Assembly: GCA_030614915.1 (NCBI GenBank)
Contig: JAUXAG010000001.1
Coordinates: 1 to 61,169, forward strand
Direction of reading: 5' to 3'
Length of the DNA stretch: 61,169 nt
DNA from: Actinomycetes bacterium
Lineage (GTDB): Bacteria > Planctomycetota > Phycisphaerae > JAACET01
Position 1 is the stretch's first letter; each line of letters begins with the position of its first letter. The notes below the pieces were generated by a model. It was not told where the DNA came from, searched no databases, and saw only the letters and a program-made list of their open reading frames with translations. The translations under genes were made by a program, and so were the position numbers. This document shows, one piece after another, positions 52,222 through 61,169 of the stretch.

Positions 52222-53307
52222 GTGATCAGTACAATTGTAAAGCCCCTGCTCAGCCCTGAACGTATGTTAATCGTCTTGCCCAGTTGGCTGGGCGATACGG
52301 TCATGGCCACCCCTGCCCTGCGGGCTTTGCGCCGCCATTTTCCCCGGGCCCAGGTCACTTATCTGGGACGCTCCGGACCCCTGGCCGTGCTTGCTAATGC
52401 CCCCTGGGCTGATGCCACCATCCAGGCGCCCCTACCGCGTGGTTTGAGCTACGGGGCCCACTTCCTTCGTTCCGTCAAGAAACTGCACCATGAGCATTTC
52501 GATTCCGCTGTGCTCATGCCCAACTCTTTCGGCTCAGCCCTGATGGTTACTCTGGCCAAAATCGAACGGCGGCTGGGATACGACCGTGACGGACGGGGAA
52601 TACTGCTCACCGATTGCTTATTGCCTGCCAAAGAGAACGGACGATTCATCCCCGGGCCCATGATTCGATATTACCTGGCCTTGGCCGGATATCTCGGCGC
52701 CAGCCAACTGGACACCACTATGGAGCTGTTCACCTGCCCGGACGACGAACGGGCGGTCGCGAGCCTTTTGGCCCAAGAGGACATTGATCCGACCAGGGAC
52801 ATACTGTTAGTGCATCCCGGCGGAGGTTTCGGACCGTCGAAGCGTTGGCCGGCCCAAAAGTACGCTCAAGTCGCCGAGGCTTTAGTCGAGCGATTTGGTT
52901 TGCAGGTTATTATTACCGCCGGCCCCAAGGAGGCCGATGTGGCCGCAGAAGTGCAAACTGCCGTCAAGGCCAAAGTCCTCAATTTGGCCCAGCGCAATCT
53001 TTCCGTCGGACAATTGAAGGCCCTGATCCGCCGCAGCCGTTTGATGATCGGCAATGACACCGGCCCCAGGCACATCGCTGCAGCCTTTTCTGTGCCTGTG
53101 GTTACCATTTTCGGCTCGACAGACCCCGCCTGGACAGAGACCTTCTTTGACGGCCAGCGTATCGTCCGGGCCGAGGTCAGTTGCGGACCATGCCAGAAAA
53201 AAACCTGCAAGAAAGAGAGCCTTCGTTGTATGGAACTTATCAGTGTCCAGATGGTCCTGGCCCAGGCCGTCGATCTTCTCGAACATTGTCCCAGGAAAAA
53301 GGTATAA
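52222..53307 (+). CDS. waaF: ADP-heptose:LPS heptosyltransferase (GT9)
   Basis: The 361-residue enzyme has LIVLPSWLGDTVMATPALRALRRHFP at the N-terminus, LVHPGGGFGPSKRWPAQKYAQVAEAL at the donor domain, and IGNDTGPRHIAAAFSVPVVTIFGSTDP. All are typical of WaaF-type heptosyltransferase II. Near the C-terminus CGPCQKKTCKKESLRCM matches the cysteine-containing loop of this family. Translation starts at GTG 52222 after AGGGG. It uses the ADP-heptose made by the preceding genes. Confidence 0.93.
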   Translation: MISTIVKPLLSPERMLIVLPSWLGDTVMATPALRALRRHFPRAQVTYLGRSGPLAVLANAPWADATIQAPLPRGLSYGAHFLRSVKKLHHEHFDSAVLMPNSFGSALMVTLAKIERRLGYDRDGRGILLTDCLLPAKENGRFIPGPMIRYYLALAGYLGASQLDTTMELFTCPDDERAVASLLAQEDIDPTRDILLVHPGGGFGPSKRWPAQKYAQVAEALVERFGLQVIITAGPKEADVAAEVQTAVKAKVLNLAQRNLSVGQLKALIRRSRLMIGNDTGPRHIAAAFSVPVVTIFGSTDPAWTETFFDGQRIVRAEVSCGPCQKKTCKKESLRCMELISVQMVLAQAVDLLEHCPRKKV

Positions 53308-53311
53308 ACCT

Positions 53312-54394
53312 ATGACCTCACGCGAGCGGGTACAGGCAAGTTTTGCTCATACCCAGCCGGATTACACCCCCTGTGATTATTTTGCTACACCGGAAATTAA
53401 TCAGGGCTTGATGAAGCACTTCGCCGTAGATAGCGAGGATCAAATCCGTGATCGCTTGGGCACAGACATTCGCTATGTAAATCCACCATACGCCGGCCCG
53501 GAACTGCCCAGCTCTGCTGATGGTTCTTACATGACCATTTGGGGTTTTCGCCGACGTCCAACGGCCAACGAGTACGGTGAGTATGACGAATCAGTCAGTT
53601 GGCCATATGCCGAATGGAAAACTGTCGAACAGGCCGAGGCTTTCGATTGGCCCAGCCCCGACTGGTTCGACTATGAGGCTATACCAGCTTTGTGTAAGCA
53701 ACACCCAGGTGCAGCCATTAGCGCGGGAATGTTCGCAGTGCAAGACTTCATTAATGGAGTAGCTTTTGGACGAGGCGTGGAACAGGTTCTAATCGATATC
53801 GCCCTGGAAGATCCGGTTTTCCTTTACATTGTCGAACGACGACAGCAATTTTTTATGGAGTTTATAGAGCGTACGCTCCAAGCGGCCAAAGGGCGGATAG
53901 ACATGGTACTCTGTGGAGATGATCTGGGCACTCAGCGGGGGCTGCTCATCCGCCCTGAAACTTTTGATCGACTTTTCGCTCCAAAAAAAAAGGAGTTCTT
54001 CGACCTTGTCCATTCTTACGGGGCTAGAATATCCCACCACTGCTGCGGCTCCAGCCGAGAGCTTATCCCCAGGTTTATCGATGTTGGTATGGATGCCCTA
54101 CAAACTATTCAGCCCCAAGCTGCGGGCATGAATCCCTATGAGTTGAAAAAACAATTCGCAGGACAGATCACCTTCCACGGAGCCGTCGACGCTCAAGGCT
54201 GGTTGCAAAAGGCCAGTTGCGAGGAAATCGCCAAGGAAGTTGACCGTTTGATGGACGAAGTGGGCCGGGACGGCGGCTACATACTATCGCCTTCTCATAA
54301 TATTCAACCAGATACGCCCATAGAAAATGTTTTAGCCATATACGACACTGTGGCCAAACGCCGCAATAAGCCCAACTTGCTCATGCGCCAATAA
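53312..54394 (+). CDS. Uroporphyrinogen decarboxylase (UroD)-family protein
   Basis: The 360-residue TIM-barrel protein has the UroD-family layout, with a central LCGDDLGTQRGLLIRPETFDRLFAPKKKEFFDLVHSYG segment. It also has HHCCGSSRELIPRFIDVGMDALQTIQPQAAGMNP and FHGAVDAQG. It belongs to the divergent group related to corrinoid methyltransferases (MtaA/CmuA) rather than heme-pathway HemE. The H-C-C-G stretch may bind zinc. The ATG at 53312 lies just after waaF, with AAGG in front. Function unknown; its base composition is somewhat more AT-rich than waaF. Confidence 0.85.
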   Translation: MTSRERVQASFAHTQPDYTPCDYFATPEINQGLMKHFAVDSEDQIRDRLGTDIRYVNPPYAGPELPSSADGSYMTIWGFRRRPTANEYGEYDESVSWPYAEWKTVEQAEAFDWPSPDWFDYEAIPALCKQHPGAAISAGMFAVQDFINGVAFGRGVEQVLIDIALEDPVFLYIVERRQQFFMEFIERTLQAAKGRIDMVLCGDDLGTQRGLLIRPETFDRLFAPKKKEFFDLVHSYGARISHHCCGSSRELIPRFIDVGMDALQTIQPQAAGMNPYELKKQFAGQITFHGAVDAQGWLQKASCEEIAKEVDRLMDEVGRDGGYILSPSHNIQPDTPIENVLAIYDTVAKRRNKPNLLMRQ

Positions 54395-54411
54395 CAATCA
54401 AGAGGTCTGCC

Positions 54412-54981
54412 ATGACCAAAATACACATCCCCTTCATAGTGATTGCCTTATCCGCTCTGGCCCTGGTCGGCTGCGCCGAGAAGCGTCAGCCCCAGTGGGA
54501 CGCGGTCGCCGCTGACAATGCCTCGTTCGACCAGGTCTGGGACGCCTGCCTGGATAGCCTTGAGGATCGAGGCTTCGAAACTGACCGCCGCGACCGCCGA
54601 TTCGGTCTTATTGTCAGCGAACCGGTGGTCGGCAAACAGTTTTTCGAGTTCTGGAGAAATGACACCGCCGATTCGGACGAGCTGCTCAACAGCTCCCTGC
54701 ACACCATCCGCCGGGTGGTTACCATTCGCATTGCCAAGCAGGGCCCCATGCAATTCCAGATCAACGTAGAGGCCCACGCCCAGCGGGTCAGCCTGCCCGG
54801 TGATCAGTTGGACAACACCGCTGAAGCCTTCGAGCTGCTGGGCCGCCAGGGAGTCCCGTCCTCGCCCAGCAGAAGCGATTATATTCGACCTCGAGGCGAA
54901 CCCATCTGGGTCGAGATCGGCCGCGAGCGAGCCCTCGAACAAGCCATCATGAGGGACATTGTCCGCCGCCTGGAAAGCTAA
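54412..54981 (+). CDS. Lipoprotein of unknown function
   Basis: The signal peptide ends in the lipobox ALVGC, so cysteine 21 should be lipidated. The mature domain contains FDQVWDACLDSLEDRGFETDRRDRRFGLIVSEP, a SLHTIRRVVTIRI strand, INVEAHAQRV and a C-terminal IWVEIGRERALEQAIMRDIVRRLE. The same order of elements occurs in the lipoprotein at 27762-28322. The ATG at 54412 follows AGAGGT. An envelope role is inferred. Confidence 0.78.
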   Translation: MTKIHIPFIVIALSALALVGCAEKRQPQWDAVAADNASFDQVWDACLDSLEDRGFETDRRDRRFGLIVSEPVVGKQFFEFWRNDTADSDELLNSSLHTIRRVVTIRIAKQGPMQFQINVEAHAQRVSLPGDQLDNTAEAFELLGRQGVPSSPSRSDYIRPRGEPIWVEIGRERALEQAIMRDIVRRLES

Positions 54982-55038
54982 GCCCCTCCTCAATCGGCTC
55001 TGCCAGCGCTGTGTGTCTAAACTGATTCGGATAGGCTC

Positions 55039-55644
<606 letters not shown>

Positions 55645-55692
55645 TGCCTTCCTCCATAAATTACCCAAAAGGGCCAAGCTCTATTATCTCGA

Positions 55693-56868
55693 TTATTCCT
55701 GGTCGCTCTGGCCTTGGCCGCTAATCCCGGCCAGCCCCGGCGGTTCCAGCCCCATCGCTTGCAGACAGACAATCCTTCCCGCGCGGTTGGCTATGAATAT
55801 ACGCCCGCTCTTCTCGTTGCTCACGAAGAAGTCGAAATCTTTCACTCCCAGCTGGGCCAACTGCTGGCCGCTGTTGGCATCAAGACTGACAATTCTCCGA
55901 TCAGCGGTTACTATGTACAGCTTATCGTTCACCCTGCCCAGATACCCCCGGCCTTGCGGATAGCAAAAGTCCTCCAGTTCCGCCCCGCTCTCGGCGTCCA
56001 AAACCACCAAACCTTTGCCGGGCACGTTCAGAAACACTCGTCCATCGGCCACCGTCGGCTCTTTCGGTGGCGACACCTCGGCAAAATAACGCCACAGTTC
56101 ATCTCCGCTGGCACTTGTCAGGCAATACAGTATGCTGTCGCCGCCGACCACGTAGCAGCGTCCCTCGGCTGTCAGTACCGGCGGGATCAGAATCGCCCCC
56201 CTGGTCCGGAAATATTCCGCCCACAGCGGATCGTATAGCCGCGTATCGTAGGCCAGGACCTCGCCGGACTCGCTGGCCGCTATTAGCGTCCTGCCCATGC
56301 GTACTGGCCTGGCGCTGATCGACTTTTCGGCTCGGCAGCTCCAAATCTCCCGACCACTTTGCAATTCAATTGCCACCATCCGGTCCAGACTGTCGGCAAT
56401 ATACAAAACCTCCCCGTCAAAGGCCGGGTCGGAATTGACTCCAAACGCCAGACGCCGCTCCCCCAGCGGCTGAGCCGTCTGCGTCTTATAAACCTTGGCA
56501 ATGTTATGAGCCACCACTAGAGTCTTACCGTCCACCTCGACCGGTCGGCGTATCAGACGCGGCGGTGCAGCCGGCTGACGTATCCAGCTCGTTACCCCAG
56601 TGTCCCGATCCAAACGATGCAGCATGTTCTCGCTGGTCAGGCAATAAATACTCTTCGGTGCCAGCCAGATCTGTTCTATTGTTTCGGCGGGGCCCAATTT
56701 CAGAGGGTATGACCAGTAGGGCTCCAGACCGATGGGGCGAAAATAATAATCCGCATCCAGTCGAGTTACCACCGGCTCGGCCGCCCCACTCTGCCGCCGC
56801 TCGCAACCCGCTGTCGCTGCCACAATCACACACAACCACACCAAAACCAGGCAATGTTTGTTCATCAT
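55693..56868 (-). CDS. PQQ-like beta-propeller lipoprotein
   Basis: The signal peptide ends ATAGC, a lipobox. The mature protein is a series of WD/PQQ-like blades with recurring patterns such as LHRLDRDTGVTSWIRQP, IELQSGREIWSCRA, LTSASGDELWRYFA, VLDAESGAELEDF and SLDANSGQQLAQL, about seven in all. That is an outer-membrane or periplasmic propeller like BamB or quinoprotein repeats, but without dehydrogenase active-site residues I recognise. It probably serves as a scaffold. It ends 48 bases before the purH-like gene. Confidence 0.85.
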   Translation of the reverse strand: MMNKHCLVLVWLCVIVAATAGCERRQSGAAEPVVTRLDADYYFRPIGLEPYWSYPLKLGPAETIEQIWLAPKSIYCLTSENMLHRLDRDTGVTSWIRQPAAPPRLIRRPVEVDGKTLVVAHNIAKVYKTQTAQPLGERRLAFGVNSDPAFDGEVLYIADSLDRMVAIELQSGREIWSCRAEKSISARPVRMGRTLIAASESGEVLAYDTRLYDPLWAEYFRTRGAILIPPVLTAEGRCYVVGGDSILYCLTSASGDELWRYFAEVSPPKEPTVADGRVFLNVPGKGLVVLDAESGAELEDFCYPQGRGYLGRVNDKLYIVTADRRIVSLDANSGQQLAQLGVKDFDFFVSNEKSGRIFIANRAGRIVCLQAMGLEPPGLAGISGQGQSDQE

Positions 56869-56907
56869 TGAATTATCTCACAGTCCCAAAAAAAACTTCT
56901 ACGCTGT

Positions 56908-57192
56908 TCACTCCGACTTAACGTAGTCCGAAAGATCAACCTGATGGCTCTGCTCAAAACCCTCGAGCTTCTCAATCCTGTCGATATCCTCCGTAATCCG
57001 GTCAGCCAGCTTGAAAATATGAGGCCTGCCGGCCAGGCGGTTCCGAAGGTCCTCCAACATGCTCGCCCAGTTACCCTCGTAGAGCTCCACCTTCAGGATG
57101 ATGAGCATCTTCTCTTCAGGACTGAGCTGCTCAACAAACCGGCGGACTGTCTCATCGGAAGCGACTTTATCTTGAGGCTCAGGGTCAGGCAT
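56908..57192 (-). CDS. Small cytosolic protein of unknown function
   Basis: The 94-residue protein from the ATG at 57192 (GGAGG ten bases upstream) is charged and predicted mostly helical, with ETVRRFVEQLSPEEKMLIILKVELYEGNWASMLEDLRNRL and an acidic C-terminus. No cysteine cluster, membrane helix or known motif is present. It is co-oriented with the propeller lipoprotein gene, 39 bases ahead of it. Confidence 0.6.
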   Translation of the reverse strand: MPDPEPQDKVASDETVRRFVEQLSPEEKMLIILKVELYEGNWASMLEDLRNRLAGRPHIFKLADRITEDIDRIEKLEGFEQSHQVDLSDYVKSE

Positions 57193-57446
57193 ACCCGCAG
57201 GACCTCCAGCCCACATCCTACAGCCTCTCTGGCCCCGGTGTCAACACAAAAAGACTTCCGCCTTCTTGGCTTACAGAGTCCTTTTGGCCATTTTCCCCGG
57301 GACTCTTGCACTGCTCGGCCGACGTCGGTAAATTGTTTCCAACAACAGGCCGACAGTTGCCCGACCAATGTCTTTGATAAATCGCCCGTTCTGTAGCGGC
57401 CATTCTGTCAAGGCCATCGGCCAAGGGCCAAGAGGAGACATTAGTT

Positions 57447-58559
57447 ATGCCTAGTACGGTCTTTTTCGCTTCCGCCCAGGTTTCCAAGACCCGTAAAAGC
57501 CTCGTCGAGCAGGTCGGGAATCTCTTCGACGCCCTCGGGGCCGAGAAGATTATCAACTCCGGCGACCTCGTAGCCATCAAGCTCAGCTTCAGCGAGGTCG
57601 GAAACACTGCTTATCTCCGCCCCCAGCTGGTCCGTCCGGTGGTCCGCAAAATCAAACAGTGCGCTGCCAAGCCCTTCCTCACCGACGCAAATATACTCTA
57701 TGCCGGCGGACGATCGAATTCGGTGGACCATCTTACCACCGCCATCCAAAACGGCTTCTCCTACGCTGTCGTCGAAGCCCCCGTCATCATCGCCGACGGA
57801 CTGCGAGGCAAATCATCCGTCGAGATCAAAATCGACCAGAAGAATTGTTCAACTGCTCGCATTGGGGCCGAGGTCTACTACGCCGACGTCCTGATTTCGC
57901 TGGCCCATGTCCACTGCCACGGCGGAACCGGCTTGGCCGCCACCTTCAAAAACATCGGTATGGGCCTGGGCTGCCGCTCCGGCAAGCAAATGATGCATTC
58001 TCAGGAAGAGACCCCCCAGGTGGACCACGACAAATGCGTCGGCGACGGCGAGTGTATTCGCTACTGCCCCGTCGATGCCATCCACCTCGAGCAAGGCAAA
58101 GCCGTGATCGACAGCGATGCTTGCATCCGCTGCGGCGAATGCACCGTGACCTGTCCCCACCAGGCCATCGCCATAAGGTGGGGCGATCAGCCCGGGCTCT
58201 TACAGCAGCGTATCGTTGAGTACACCTTGGCCGTTCTCAAAAACAAAAAAAACAAGTGTCTTTTCTACGCCTTCTTGCTGGACGTTACGCCGGGCTGTCT
58301 GTGTATGAGTCGCAGCGAGCGCCCCTTCATTCCCGACGTGGGCATTCTCGCCTCACGCGACCCTGTAGCTCTGGAGCAGGCCACATTCGAGATGGTCAAC
58401 GCCCAGCGGGGCATCGCCGAGAGCGATCTGCCGGCGGCCTATGAAAAAGGCGCCGACAAGTTCCGGGCCCTGCATCCCGACATCGACACCGAATCGACCA
58501 TGGGCTACGCCCAGGAGATAGGCCTGGGTACCAGAGATTACACCATCAAGGAAATCTAA
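57447..58559 (+). CDS. DUF362 protein with 2[4Fe-4S] ferredoxin domain
   Basis: An N-terminal and a C-terminal DUF362 half surround an inserted bacterial ferredoxin domain (about residues 195-250): CVGDGECIRYCPVDAIHLE and CIRCGECTVTCPHQAI. The insertion gives two CX2-5C...CP cluster motifs. DUF362 signatures are VAIKLSFSEVGN, ISLAHVHCHGGTGLAATFKNIGMG and the end VGILASRDPVALEQA. An electron-transfer role is inferred. The ATG at 57447 follows GGAGA. A second DUF362 protein, without the ferredoxin, lies at 23496. Confidence 0.9.
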   Translation: MPSTVFFASAQVSKTRKSLVEQVGNLFDALGAEKIINSGDLVAIKLSFSEVGNTAYLRPQLVRPVVRKIKQCAAKPFLTDANILYAGGRSNSVDHLTTAIQNGFSYAVVEAPVIIADGLRGKSSVEIKIDQKNCSTARIGAEVYYADVLISLAHVHCHGGTGLAATFKNIGMGLGCRSGKQMMHSQEETPQVDHDKCVGDGECIRYCPVDAIHLEQGKAVIDSDACIRCGECTVTCPHQAIAIRWGDQPGLLQQRIVEYTLAVLKNKKNKCLFYAFLLDVTPGCLCMSRSERPFIPDVGILASRDPVALEQATFEMVNAQRGIAESDLPAAYEKGADKFRALHPDIDTESTMGYAQEIGLGTRDYTIKEI

Positions 58560-58594
58560 GAGTTTCTCCCACCCCTCTGTAAGGGACACACATT

Positions 58595-59770
58595 ATGAAG
58601 AACTGTTTTTCTTGTTTGCTCCTTGGAACCCTGAGCCTCTTCCAATCCACACCCTACATAGTAGCCCAGAGCTCCAAAGACCAAAAGCTGCCTTTCCAGG
58701 TCCAGATGGACCCTCGCGTGGAATTGATTTGCATTATCTTCCGTTTAGCCGAAAATCCAGAGTACACCAGAGCCAGCCCCAATTCCTACACTCGGGACGT
58801 GGACAAGCATTTTCTCCCCTTCAAGAATCACCCCGCCGTACAACTCGCCCGCAAGCTGCGCCGTACCAGAGGGGTTTCTTACGACGCACCCATGAGTCTG
58901 GCCGTACACATTACCGATGCATTTACCCTCAAGGAAAAGGTGCCTTTTGAGCCTCACCCTCCCGGACTCGACGGCAGATGGCGCCTCGACGAAGTTCGCC
59001 AGTTCCTCAAACTCACCCGTGACTTTTCCCAAAAAACCCGCTTCAAGGACTTCATCCAAGCCCATCAGCAATTATATGACAGTACCGCCAAACGCCTCAG
59101 CGAGATGATGACCAAACACGCCCATCTCGAATGGTTTGACACTTTTTTCGGCCAACGCTCCGCCAGCACCTTCCATCTGGCTGTGGCTATGCTCAACGGC
59201 CCCAACTGCTATGCCGCGAGGGTGACTATCGCCAAAGAAAAGCACATTTACTGTATCCTCGGCACCTGGCGCAGCGACAAGAAGGACATCCCCCTGTTCT
59301 CCAAAAACGTCTTGCCCACAGTCATCCACGAGTTTGGCCACTCTTACGTCAACCACCTTGTCGCCAGCCACGCTGCGGATTTCGAAAAGGCTGGGAAAAA
59401 AATATTCCGCACTGTCCAACAGTCTATGAAAGCCCAGGCCTACAGCAACTGGCAGACAATGATCCACGAATCTATCGTCCGAGCCTGCGTTGTCCGCTAC
59501 CTGACCGCCCACGAAGGACCGTTCGCGGCCTTTGCCGAAATTCAGCGACAGCATCTGCGCGGATTCTTCTGGACTGGCGAACTCGCAGGGCTTCTTGCTC
59601 AATATGAGAGCCAGCGCCAAAAATACCCTACCTTCGAAGATTTCATGCCCAGGATCGTTGAGTTCTTCGAGGAATACGCATCCAGACTCCCCAAGCCTCC
59701 GGCTCAGACCAGCTCTTCCACCCCAGCCTCAGGCCAGCCCCCTCCCCCACAAACCCCGCAACAAGATTGA
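58595..59770 (+). CDS. Secreted zinc metalloprotease-like protein (DUF4932-like)
   Basis: A signal peptide (cleavage near IVAQS) leads to a 365-residue mature protein. The HExxH zinc motif is in PTVIHEFGHSYVNHLV, and MIHESIVRACVVRYL downstream may provide the third ligand. The C-terminus is a low-complexity Pro/Gln/Ser tail. Residues 40-110 (VELICIIFRLAENPEYT) match the N-terminal part of DUF4932-type proteins as I remember them. Extracellular or periplasmic peptidase activity is inferred, not shown. The ATG at 58595 follows AAGGGA. Confidence 0.8.
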   Translation: MKNCFSCLLLGTLSLFQSTPYIVAQSSKDQKLPFQVQMDPRVELICIIFRLAENPEYTRASPNSYTRDVDKHFLPFKNHPAVQLARKLRRTRGVSYDAPMSLAVHITDAFTLKEKVPFEPHPPGLDGRWRLDEVRQFLKLTRDFSQKTRFKDFIQAHQQLYDSTAKRLSEMMTKHAHLEWFDTFFGQRSASTFHLAVAMLNGPNCYAARVTIAKEKHIYCILGTWRSDKKDIPLFSKNVLPTVIHEFGHSYVNHLVASHAADFEKAGKKIFRTVQQSMKAQAYSNWQTMIHESIVRACVVRYLTAHEGPFAAFAEIQRQHLRGFFWTGELAGLLAQYESQRQKYPTFEDFMPRIVEFFEEYASRLPKPPAQTSSSTPASGQPPPPQTPQQD

Positions 59771-59789
59771 GAATCCCCCTGTCAGGCCT

Positions 59790-60665
59790 CTACTCGAACC
59801 AACCTAGCTTCTGGGCATTGGCATGATAAATCAGCCCCAGAATACGCATGGCCACCATCGTCATATAGAAAGAGAAGAAAACCCTTATCACAAACCCAAG
59901 TACGGGAATCGCGTCCAGATACCCAGCCAGAGAAGTGTTCACGTAGTAAACAAGGAAAAAAAGCACGCACCCTTGAAGATAACGCAGTGGAATTTTTACT
60001 ATCGCCCCGATAATCGTAAAAGGATTCAAAGCCTTCAGTGAATCAAACAAGGAGATGGCTAACAAACTCATCGGTAAGTACACCAAAAACCAGCCTGTAA
60101 AAACATAAGCCAGTGATTGTGGCAGCCTCAACTCCCCCGACAACAGTCCCAGTAGATTTGCCCGGACGTAAATGATCAGAGGTGCCCAGGAGACCAAAAT
60201 CGCTCCGCCGACTAAAACCACTGGCCTTAAGATATCGTCCCAAAGACTGGTAAAGTCCGGCCAATCTGGCAGCTCCTCCTCTCCCCCGGCCGAAGACCCT
60301 ACTACGCTGATATAATACGCGCACAAATACCCCCCGAAGAGAATCTGTAGGATCCACACGAAAGGCACCCACGACAAAAACTCCAGCACTGCCAAACACC
60401 CCGTCGCAGCCACAAGCAAAAAAATGCCGCTGCCTTTGAACGGATACCCAAACGCCCTGGCCAATTTCAGGCCAAACGCTTCGCTCGCCCGCCCGGGACC
60501 CACATCCTCTGCCTCTACAACCTGCACCTGAGGCCATCTGGGCTCCTCAGCAGTTACCGTCGAGCTCTGCCCGCACTTGGGACATTTGGCCTGACGCCCT
60601 GCATACTCTTGCCCCACCTGCAGCTTGGCCCCACAACCCCCACAACAAAAATGTATCTCACCCAT
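59790..60665 (-). CDS. Zinc-ribbon multi-pass membrane protein (DUF4013-like)
   Basis: The N-terminus from the ATG at 60665 has a zinc ribbon, CCGGCGAKLQVGQEYAGRQAKCPKC, of the MJ0042 type. After a linker the protein has the segment FGYPFKGSGIFLLV and about six membrane helices with a GGYLCAYYISVVGSSAGGEEELPDWPDF loop. That loop recurs in planctomycete DUF4013-like proteins. The function of the family is not known. The stop is 20 bases from the convergent metalloprotease-like gene. Confidence 0.8.
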   Translation of the reverse strand: MGEIHFCCGGCGAKLQVGQEYAGRQAKCPKCGQSSTVTAEEPRWPQVQVVEAEDVGPGRASEAFGLKLARAFGYPFKGSGIFLLVAATGCLAVLEFLSWVPFVWILQILFGGYLCAYYISVVGSSAGGEEELPDWPDFTSLWDDILRPVVLVGGAILVSWAPLIIYVRANLLGLLSGELRLPQSLAYVFTGWFLVYLPMSLLAISLFDSLKALNPFTIIGAIVKIPLRYLQGCVLFFLVYYVNTSLAGYLDAIPVLGFVIRVFFSFYMTMVAMRILGLIYHANAQKLGWFE

Positions 60666-60752
60666 CCCGGACTCCCCGCGCCCAAAAATGCCCCCAGCGG
60701 CTAAGCCCAACTATACTGTTTCTGATGAACGATAGCAACAGGACTGCTGCTT

Positions 60753-60853
60753 TTACTTGTCAATTACCCAGCTCGGATCCCGCTTCAGTTTCATCTGCTG
60801 AAACACGATCGACGCTGCCGGTTGGGCAGGGCCGCAAAAAGCTTGGCAGGGAC
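60753..60853 (-). pseudogene. Fragment homologous to the 3' end of the 18.1-kb membrane protein gene
   Basis: The last 19 codons read SIVFQQMKLKRDPSWVIDK and then stop. They match the end of the protein encoded at 18145-18837 (SIVIQQMKLKRDPSWVIDS), and the DNA is nearly identical over about 54 bases. Just before it, about 30 bases (encoding LFAALPN in one frame) match sequence that lies after the stop codon at 18.8 kb. Nothing of the membrane-spanning part is here, so this is a rearranged remnant rather than a gene. Confidence 0.65.
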
Positions 60854-60908
60854 GGCAAGAGCATTGACCAGAGCGTGGGCGGAGGGTAAGCTGTAATAGC
60901 TTAGAACG

Positions 60909-60945
60909 GCCTTGGGCCATCGTAAGGTTTGGCGATGCAAGGCCC
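60909..60945 (+). other. Long hairpin upstream of tRNA-Arg
   Basis: GGCCTTG pairs with CAAGGCC and, inside, CATCG pairs with CGATG, with a small bulge. This gives a twelve-base-pair stem ending 14 bases before the tRNA. It has no T-run on the plus strand. It may be a processing signal or the end of the neighbouring gene fragment. Confidence 0.35.
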
Positions 60946-60958
60946 TGGGCGGTGAAAA

Positions 60959-61032
60959 GTCCCCGTGGCACAATTGGATAGCGCGTCGGCCTCCGGAGCC
61001 GAAGGTTGCAGGTTCGAATCCTGCCGGGGACG
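60959..61032 (+). tRNA. tRNA-Arg (anticodon CCG)
   Basis: The acceptor arms GTCCCCG (60959-60965) and CGGGGAC (61025-61031) pair perfectly. The anticodon stem TCGGC/GCCGA encloses CTCCGGA, giving anticodon CCG, and the T arm GCAGGTTCGAATCCTGC is canonical. The discriminator is G and the CCA end is not encoded. This tRNA reads CGG arginine codons. The last 137 bases of the window after it show no gene. Confidence 0.95.
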
Positions 61033-61169
61033 CGTTTCTTGCGGCATCGAAAATGAGACTCAACGCCACAGCCTAATTGTATTATCTTCAGGGTCGGTGG
61101 GGCTGACGGTTAGGACATCCATAGACCGTGGATGTTGCAGTAGGCTGGGGAAGACTATATGGGGAGCCC

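Overview
The window looks like chromosomal DNA from a planctomycete, most likely of the Phycisphaerae/Sedimentisphaerales type. This is inferred from two PEP-CTERM proteins with VPEPATLGLLLLGG-like sorting signals, planctomycete-style zinc-ribbon and DUF4013-like membrane proteins, many lipoproteins, a Gram-negative heptose/lipid A gene set and a GC-rich base composition. No CRISPR array, complete insertion sequence, phage or rRNA operon is visible. Genes are mostly housekeeping, broken up by short accessory islands.

Layout. 1-6.4 kb: the end of a sodium:solute symporter (apparently frameshifted), glutamate dehydrogenase, an extended SDR, a GT39 glycosyltransferase and a family-4 uracil-DNA glycosylase. 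6.5-12 kb: thiE, guaB-guaA, a small membrane protein and surE. 12.2-18.9 kb: a strong promoter with a candidate small RNA, a DUF2203 protein, prfB with its programmed +1 frameshift, two PEP-CTERM genes with structured leaders and near-identical covarying terminators, and two related membrane proteins. Strand composition appears to switch from G-rich to C-rich near 18.9 kb. 19-25.5 kb is an accessory stretch: an SDR/HAD pair, two AT-rich genes that look acquired, a larA-like gene broken by one in-frame TAG, a 269-bp MITE with 22-bp perfect terminal repeats, a roughly 360-nt structured RNA with its own promoter and terminator, and a DUF362 gene.

25.5-31.8 kb: serS, two exported proteins and pheT-pheS of archaeal/eukaryotic type; PheT carries an inserted zinc ribbon. 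32-37 kb: a GAF histidine kinase, response regulator and DnaJ-like chaperone, then a PHP phosphoesterase and an EamA transporter. 37-43.8 kb: rpoN, recR, dnaX, SRP RNA, trxB and miaA. 43.9-47 kb: a second MITE-like inverted repeat, a thioester-reductase-like SDR, smpB and a radical SAM protein. 47-54.4 kb: NAD-type isocitrate dehydrogenase followed by a tight envelope operon (lpxK, hldE, gmhA, gmhB-like, waaF) and a UroD-family protein. 54.4 kb to the end: lipoproteins, a stand-alone IMP cyclohydrolase domain, a ferredoxin-type DUF362 protein, a secreted HEFGH metalloprotease-like protein, a DUF4013-like membrane protein, a gene fragment homologous to the end of the 18.8-kb membrane protein gene, and tRNA-Arg(CCG).

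How the genes work together. guaB-guaA make GMP and a purH-like domain acts upstream at IMP formation. lpxK to waaF build lipid A and the heptose inner core, so the cell has an LPS-type outer membrane. dnaX, recR, UDG, prfB, smpB, SRP RNA, miaA and two aminoacyl-tRNA synthetases are core information processing. The least explained items are the RNA at 23.0-23.4 kb, the shared GAGAGAG leader motif next to strong promoters at 12.2, 15.2 and 16.7 kb, and the mosaic duplication linking 18.8 kb with 60.8 kb.
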